A DNA stretch of 64,000 nucleotides from Anaeromassilibacillus sp. An250 (GTDB lineage Bacteria; Bacillota; Clostridia; Oscillospirales; Acutalibacteraceae). Below, piece by piece: positions 61,306-64,000 of the stretch (positions are counted from its first letter, which is position 1; every line of letters starts with the position of its first letter). The notes under the pieces are model-generated. The model was not told the DNA's origin and made no database searches. It saw nothing but the letters and a program-made list of their open reading frames with translations. The DNA is taken from contig NZ_NFJK01000007.1 in assembly GCF_002159845.1 (NCBI RefSeq), forward strand, positions 93,501 through 157,500, written 5' to 3'. Position numbers and translations under genes: made by a program.

Positions 61306-62453
61306 ATGGATACCCCCGTTTCCAATAGACGTTGGATGACCTCTGTGAAGGAGAGGCCGATTTCTTTCAGCATATTGGGATAGCGGCTGTGGGAGGTAAA
61401 TCCGGGAATGGTGTTGACCTCATTGAAGTAAATGCGGCCCTCCGGCGTCAAGAACAAGTCCACCCTGGCGAATCCATTGCATCCCAAAATGCGGAAAATC
61501 TTTTTGGCGACCGACTGAATCTCTTCTGTCTTATGGTCCGATATGCGGGCGGGAACATGGATTTTTGCGTGTTTTAACGTGTATTTTTCCGTATAGTTGA
61601 AGAAGCCGCCGGAAAGCTCAATTTCATCCACAGCGCCGACGGTTAGATGGTCCGTCCCCAGGATGGCGCATCCCACTTCAAACCCCGGGATGGTTTCTTC
61701 TAGGAGGACCGCCGAATCGTGCAAAAATGCATGTTCGATGGCGGGAAACAGTTCCTCAACGGCGTGTACTTTGGTGATGCCAAAGGAGGAGCCCGATCGG
61801 ACGGGTTTTACAAACAGGGGATAGCCCAGCGTTTCTGCGGCTTGTTGAAGCGATTCCCTGTTGAACGGGGGCCGGACCAAAAAGGACAGGGGAACGGCGA
61901 TCCCTTCCGCCGCCACCAGGCGATGGGCCATTTCTTTGTTCATACATACAGCGGAACTCAAGAGATCGCATCCGACGACCGGGATACCGGCCAATTCCAA
62001 AAGCCCCTGTACGGTTCCGTCCTCTCCGTTTTTCCCGTGGAGGATGGGGAGCGCTGCGTCCAAAGAAACCGTCTGTAGAATGCCGTTGTCCATATAATGA
62101 AATCCGTGGATGGACTGATCTGTGGAGGGAAAGATCGGGATGCAGAAGTCCTCCGAAAACCAGCTATCGTTTAGAATGCGCTCTGGGTCCCCGCGGTACC
62201 AAAACCATTGGCCGGTATGCGGATGAAGGCCGATCCATATGCATGCATAAGCAGACGAATCTATATGGGTAATCACGGAATAGGCGGATTGTAGAGAAAC
62301 ACTATATTCTGTGGAACAGCCGCCAAACAAAATGGCCAGTTTCTTTCTGCGCTCCGAACACTCCAGAGGTGTTTGACTGGTGTGCAGGTGTTGAGACAAA
62401 TTTGTGAGATCATCGGGGGATGGAGCGACCGTTGTCCGATGAAAGGTGTTCAT
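61302..62453 (-). CDS. D-alanine-D-serine ligase-like protein (VanG/VanL/VanC-type)
   Basis: A 383-residue ATP-grasp ligase. Core: AILFGGCSTEYSVSLQSAYSV near 40-60, LHGKNGEDGTVQGLLEL near 139, PLFVKPVRSGSSFGITKV near 212 and NEVNTIPGFTSHSRYP near 344. STEYSVSLQSA and the SLQSA block are typical of VanC/E/G/L ligases rather than VanA. The omega-loop reads YTEKY (about 287-291), with Tyr where VanA has His, which argues against D-Lac. It carries a 35-residue N-terminal extension before the usual start (near KKLAIL). Start ATG 62453 follows AAAGGAGG. A longer frame has no ribosome site. Substrate choice D-Ser is inferred from neighbours. Confidence 0.88.
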   Translation of the reverse strand: MNTFHRTTVAPSPDDLTNLSQHLHTSQTPLECSERRKKLAILFGGCSTEYSVSLQSAYSVITHIDSSAYACIWIGLHPHTGQWFWYRGDPERILNDSWFSEDFCIPIFPSTDQSIHGFHYMDNGILQTVSLDAALPILHGKNGEDGTVQGLLELAGIPVVGCDLLSSAVCMNKEMAHRLVAAEGIAVPLSFLVRPPFNRESLQQAAETLGYPLFVKPVRSGSSFGITKVHAVEELFPAIEHAFLHDSAVLLEETIPGFEVGCAILGTDHLTVGAVDEIELSGGFFNYTEKYTLKHAKIHVPARISDHKTEEIQSVAKKIFRILGCNGFARVDLFLTPEGRIYFNEVNTIPGFTSHSRYPNMLKEIGLSFTEVIQRLLETGVSI

Positions 62454-62544
62454 TTGTAAAGCCTCCTTTGGGAAAGACAACAGAGAAGCGTGCCGTTCCC
62501 CTGTGTCCAATCGTACAGAAATACATATTTTAAACAGAAACGAA

Positions 62545-62601
62545 AAAGATCGCCCCTGTTCGGTCTTTATTCTACCGAACAGGGGCGATCTTTCCTTTAA
62601 G
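62545..62601 (-). terminator. Strong terminator with perfect 20-bp inverted repeat
   Basis: Arms 62545-62564 and 62574-62593 are perfect complements with a 9-base loop. On the minus strand a T5 run follows. It ends the GNAT (and metA) transcript and isolates the van-like cluster. I saw no clear promoter between it and the ligase start. Confidence 0.9.
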
Positions 62602-62657
62602 ATTCACTTGTCGACTTCTTAAGAAACCAAGAAGGACTTATTAAGATTTTCTGAAGG

Positions 62658-63188
62658 TTATAAATAGAGGTTCATCCATTTTGCATCTACAAAACGGCCG
62701 TCCTCTAAATGGAAAAAGCGGGGATAACACCCGACCTCTTGAAAGCCATAGCGCTGATACAAACGGATTGCACGCACATTTTCGGCATTGACCGTCAGGC
62801 CGATCACTTGAATTTGTTTGGAATTCCGGGCAAATTGCAAGAGCTGCTCCATCAATGCCTGGGCGATTCCCGTCCCCCAATAGGACTTCCTTGCCGAGAT
62901 GGACAGTTCACTCGTATGGCAGAGGCGCGGCGCTTCCGCTACGGTGAGATTCCCCATGGCGGCCAGCTGTCCATGCACATATACGACCAGCAAGATGCGG
63001 TTGGAGGATTGAAAACTTTTGATGTAGGCTTCCTCCTCGGCGACAGACATGGAAAATGCGTCTTTACCGAAGGTTAAAAAGTCGCTCTCTCCTCCGATAC
63101 AACGGAGATAGTCGATCATATCTTCCGCATCGGAAGGAACCGCTTCCCGCAATTCGGCGGGTCTGCCATCCTTTAGAGAAAAGATCAT
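62658..63188 (-). CDS. GNAT family N-acetyltransferase
   Basis: A 176-residue acetyl-CoA-dependent N-acetyltransferase. ELREAVPSDAEDMIDYL near 12-28 (start of the fold), LSISARKSYWGTGIAQALMEQLLQFA near 95-120 (CoA loop RxxxxGxG-like), and LTVNAENVRAIRLYQRYGFQEVG near 130-152 (the last two strands). Acceptor unknown; similar to RimJ/ribosomal or spermidine types only in general fold. It starts just after the metA stop, with GAGAGG upstream, so it is probably cotranscribed. Confidence 0.88.
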   Translation of the reverse strand: MIFSLKDGRPAELREAVPSDAEDMIDYLRCIGGESDFLTFGKDAFSMSVAEEEAYIKSFQSSNRILLVVYVHGQLAAMGNLTVAEAPRLCHTSELSISARKSYWGTGIAQALMEQLLQFARNSKQIQVIGLTVNAENVRAIRLYQRYGFQEVGCYPRFFHLEDGRFVDAKWMNLYL

Positions 63189-63191
63189 CCT

Positions 63192-64000
63192 TTATACCTC
63201 TCGCAAATCCTTTAAGTCATAAGGGGTCTGCTGATAAACATAGTAGTTCAGCCAATTGGCAAAGAGCAGATGCGCATGGCTGCGCCAAGTAAAACGCGGC
63301 TGCAAGCTGGGATCGTCATTCGGAAAGTAGTTTTCCGGAATGTGTGGCTTTAATCCTTTGCGCACATCGCGGAAATATTCGTTGGCCAGGGTGTCGCGAT
63401 CGTATTCGCCGTGCCCGGTGACAAAAAATTGGCGCCCGTCCTTTTTGGCCACCAGATGGACACCGGCCGCGCTGGAGGTGGACAGGATCATCAGTTCATC
63501 GTGCTGTTTGATGTCGTCCCGACGAATTTCCGTATTTCGGGAATGCGGGACATAAAAGCTGTCGTCGAACCCACGAACCAATGGATGGTGTGGGTCCAAC
63601 ACACGGTGCAGATAAACGCCGCTCAATTTTTGCGGCAATTGATATTTGGGGATTCCGTAGTGATAGTAAAGCCCGGCCTGCGCGCCCCAACAGATATGTA
63701 GGGTGGAGTAGACGTTCTTCCGGCTCCAATCCATAATCTCACAGAGCTCCGGCCAGTAGTCCACCTCTTCGAACGGCATGTTTTCAACGGGTGCTCCTGT
63801 GATAATCATGCCGTCGAATTTCTCGTTTTTCAAATCCTTAAAGGTTTTATAAAAGGTATTGAGATGGGAAGCAGAGGTGTTTTTCGAAACATGGGAGGCC
63901 ATCTGCATCAATTCGACATCAACCTGTAACGGCGTGTTGCTCAAAACGCGCAGCAATTGCGTTTCGGTTACGGGTTTGATCGGCATCAAGTTGAGAATGA
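63192..64000 (-). CDS. metA: Homoserine O-acyltransferase MetA (partial, N-terminus beyond window)
   Basis: Acylates homoserine in the methionine pathway. 269 codons are seen. The first about 35-45 residues lie past the right edge. Features: [41 protein letters not shown], nucleophile Cys in [30 protein letters not shown] (His-Glu of the triad) and [19 protein letters not shown]. The [13 protein letters not shown] form is the one seen in Firmicute MetA enzymes, several of which use acetyl-CoA rather than succinyl-CoA, so homoserine acetylation is likely. Confidence 0.95.
   Translation of the reverse strand, partial: ILNLMPIKPVTETQLLRVLSNTPLQVDVELMQMASHVSKNTSASHLNTFYKTFKDLKNEKFDGMIITGAPVENMPFEEVDYWPELCEIMDWSRKNVYSTLHICWGAQAGLYYHYGIPKYQLPQKLSGVYLHRVLDPHHPLVRGFDDSFYVPHSRNTEIRRDDIKQHDELMILSTSSAAGVHLVAKKDGRQFFVTGHGEYDRDTLANEYFRDVRKGLKPHIPENYFPNDDPSLQPRFTWRSHAHLLFANWLNYYVYQQTPYDLKDLREV

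Noticed and set aside
1..64000. CRISPR arrays, insertion sequences, integrases, tRNA or rRNA genes
   Set aside because: I saw no regularly spaced repeats, transposase or integrase motifs, or tRNA GTTCGA-type arms with acceptor pairing. A tRNAscan and IS search would be decisive.

Overview
The window looks like a chromosomal segment of an anaerobic, endospore-forming Firmicute of the class Clostridia, most likely an Oscillospirales/Ruminococcaceae-type gut bacterium with a G+C content a little above 50% (judged by eye). The evidence is an intact spoIIAA-spoIIAB-sigF operon, a gerA-type germinant receptor operon, strong AGGAGG ribosome sites, a rubredoxin-first rubrerythrin beside a PerR-like repressor, FeoAB iron uptake, and a CoA-dehydratase-activase-like pair typical of strict anaerobes. 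I saw no tRNA, rRNA, CRISPR array, insertion sequence, integrase or phage gene.

Layout. 1-7.7 kb: an ABC-F ATPase cut by the left edge, a small helical protein, a sugar-phosphate-isomerase-like protein, nrdR, a methyltransferase, a PASTA protein with a degenerate kinase domain, yebC, and a PyrB carrying a PyrI-like zinc tail. 7.9-12.2 kb: a two-gene activase/dehydratase-like operon. 12.3-17.2 kb: gerAA-AB-AC divergent from a DUF421/DUF4363 pair. 17.4-21.6 kb: an amidohydrolase, the rpsF-ssb-rpsR operon, galU, and a zinc-finger membrane protein. 21.9-26 kb: a fructose PTS operon (regulator, fruK, fruA) followed by ptsH with its own promoter. 26.3-34.3 kb: an M29 aminopeptidase with L-LDH, feoA-feoB-FeoB-associated peptide, a type 4 uracil-DNA glycosylase, pduL and pdxST. 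34.4-42.5 kb: surface-sugar genes, with one DegT aminotransferase facing a six-gene operon that matches all five steps of the Wbp pathway to UDP-ManNAc3NAcA plus a glycosyltransferase. 42.6-52.4 kb: perR-rbr, two FAD oxidoreductases, a nitroreductase, a polysaccharide deacetylase, a DUF3810 peptidase-like protein, a Na/Pi cotransporter behind a clear Pho box, and a LURP-one-like protein. 52.6-58.3 kb: valS, folC and the spoIIA operon. 58.4-62.5 kb: a four-gene D-Ala-D-Ser-type vancomycin-resistance-like cluster (ligase, VanXY, membrane VanT half, racemase VanT half). 62.6-64 kb: a GNAT acetyltransferase and metA, which is cut by the right edge.

The standout region is the van-like cluster. Its ligase - DD-peptidase - membrane subunit - racemase order, with VanT split in two, is the layout known from vanL of Enterococcus faecalis. 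Here it has no adjacent vanRS and sits between the sporulation sigma operon and metA. The racemase has Asn at the position that separates VanT serine racemases from alanine racemases. Other points of interest are the complete Wbp-type operon with an internal terminator, the PASTA pseudokinase, the PyrB-zinc-domain fusion, an HPr lacking Ser46, and regulatory sites readable by eye: a Pho box, a DtxR-like box at feoAB, phased repeats at the fructose operon, and an S6-leader-like element. All functions are inferred from sequence by eye. No database search was run.
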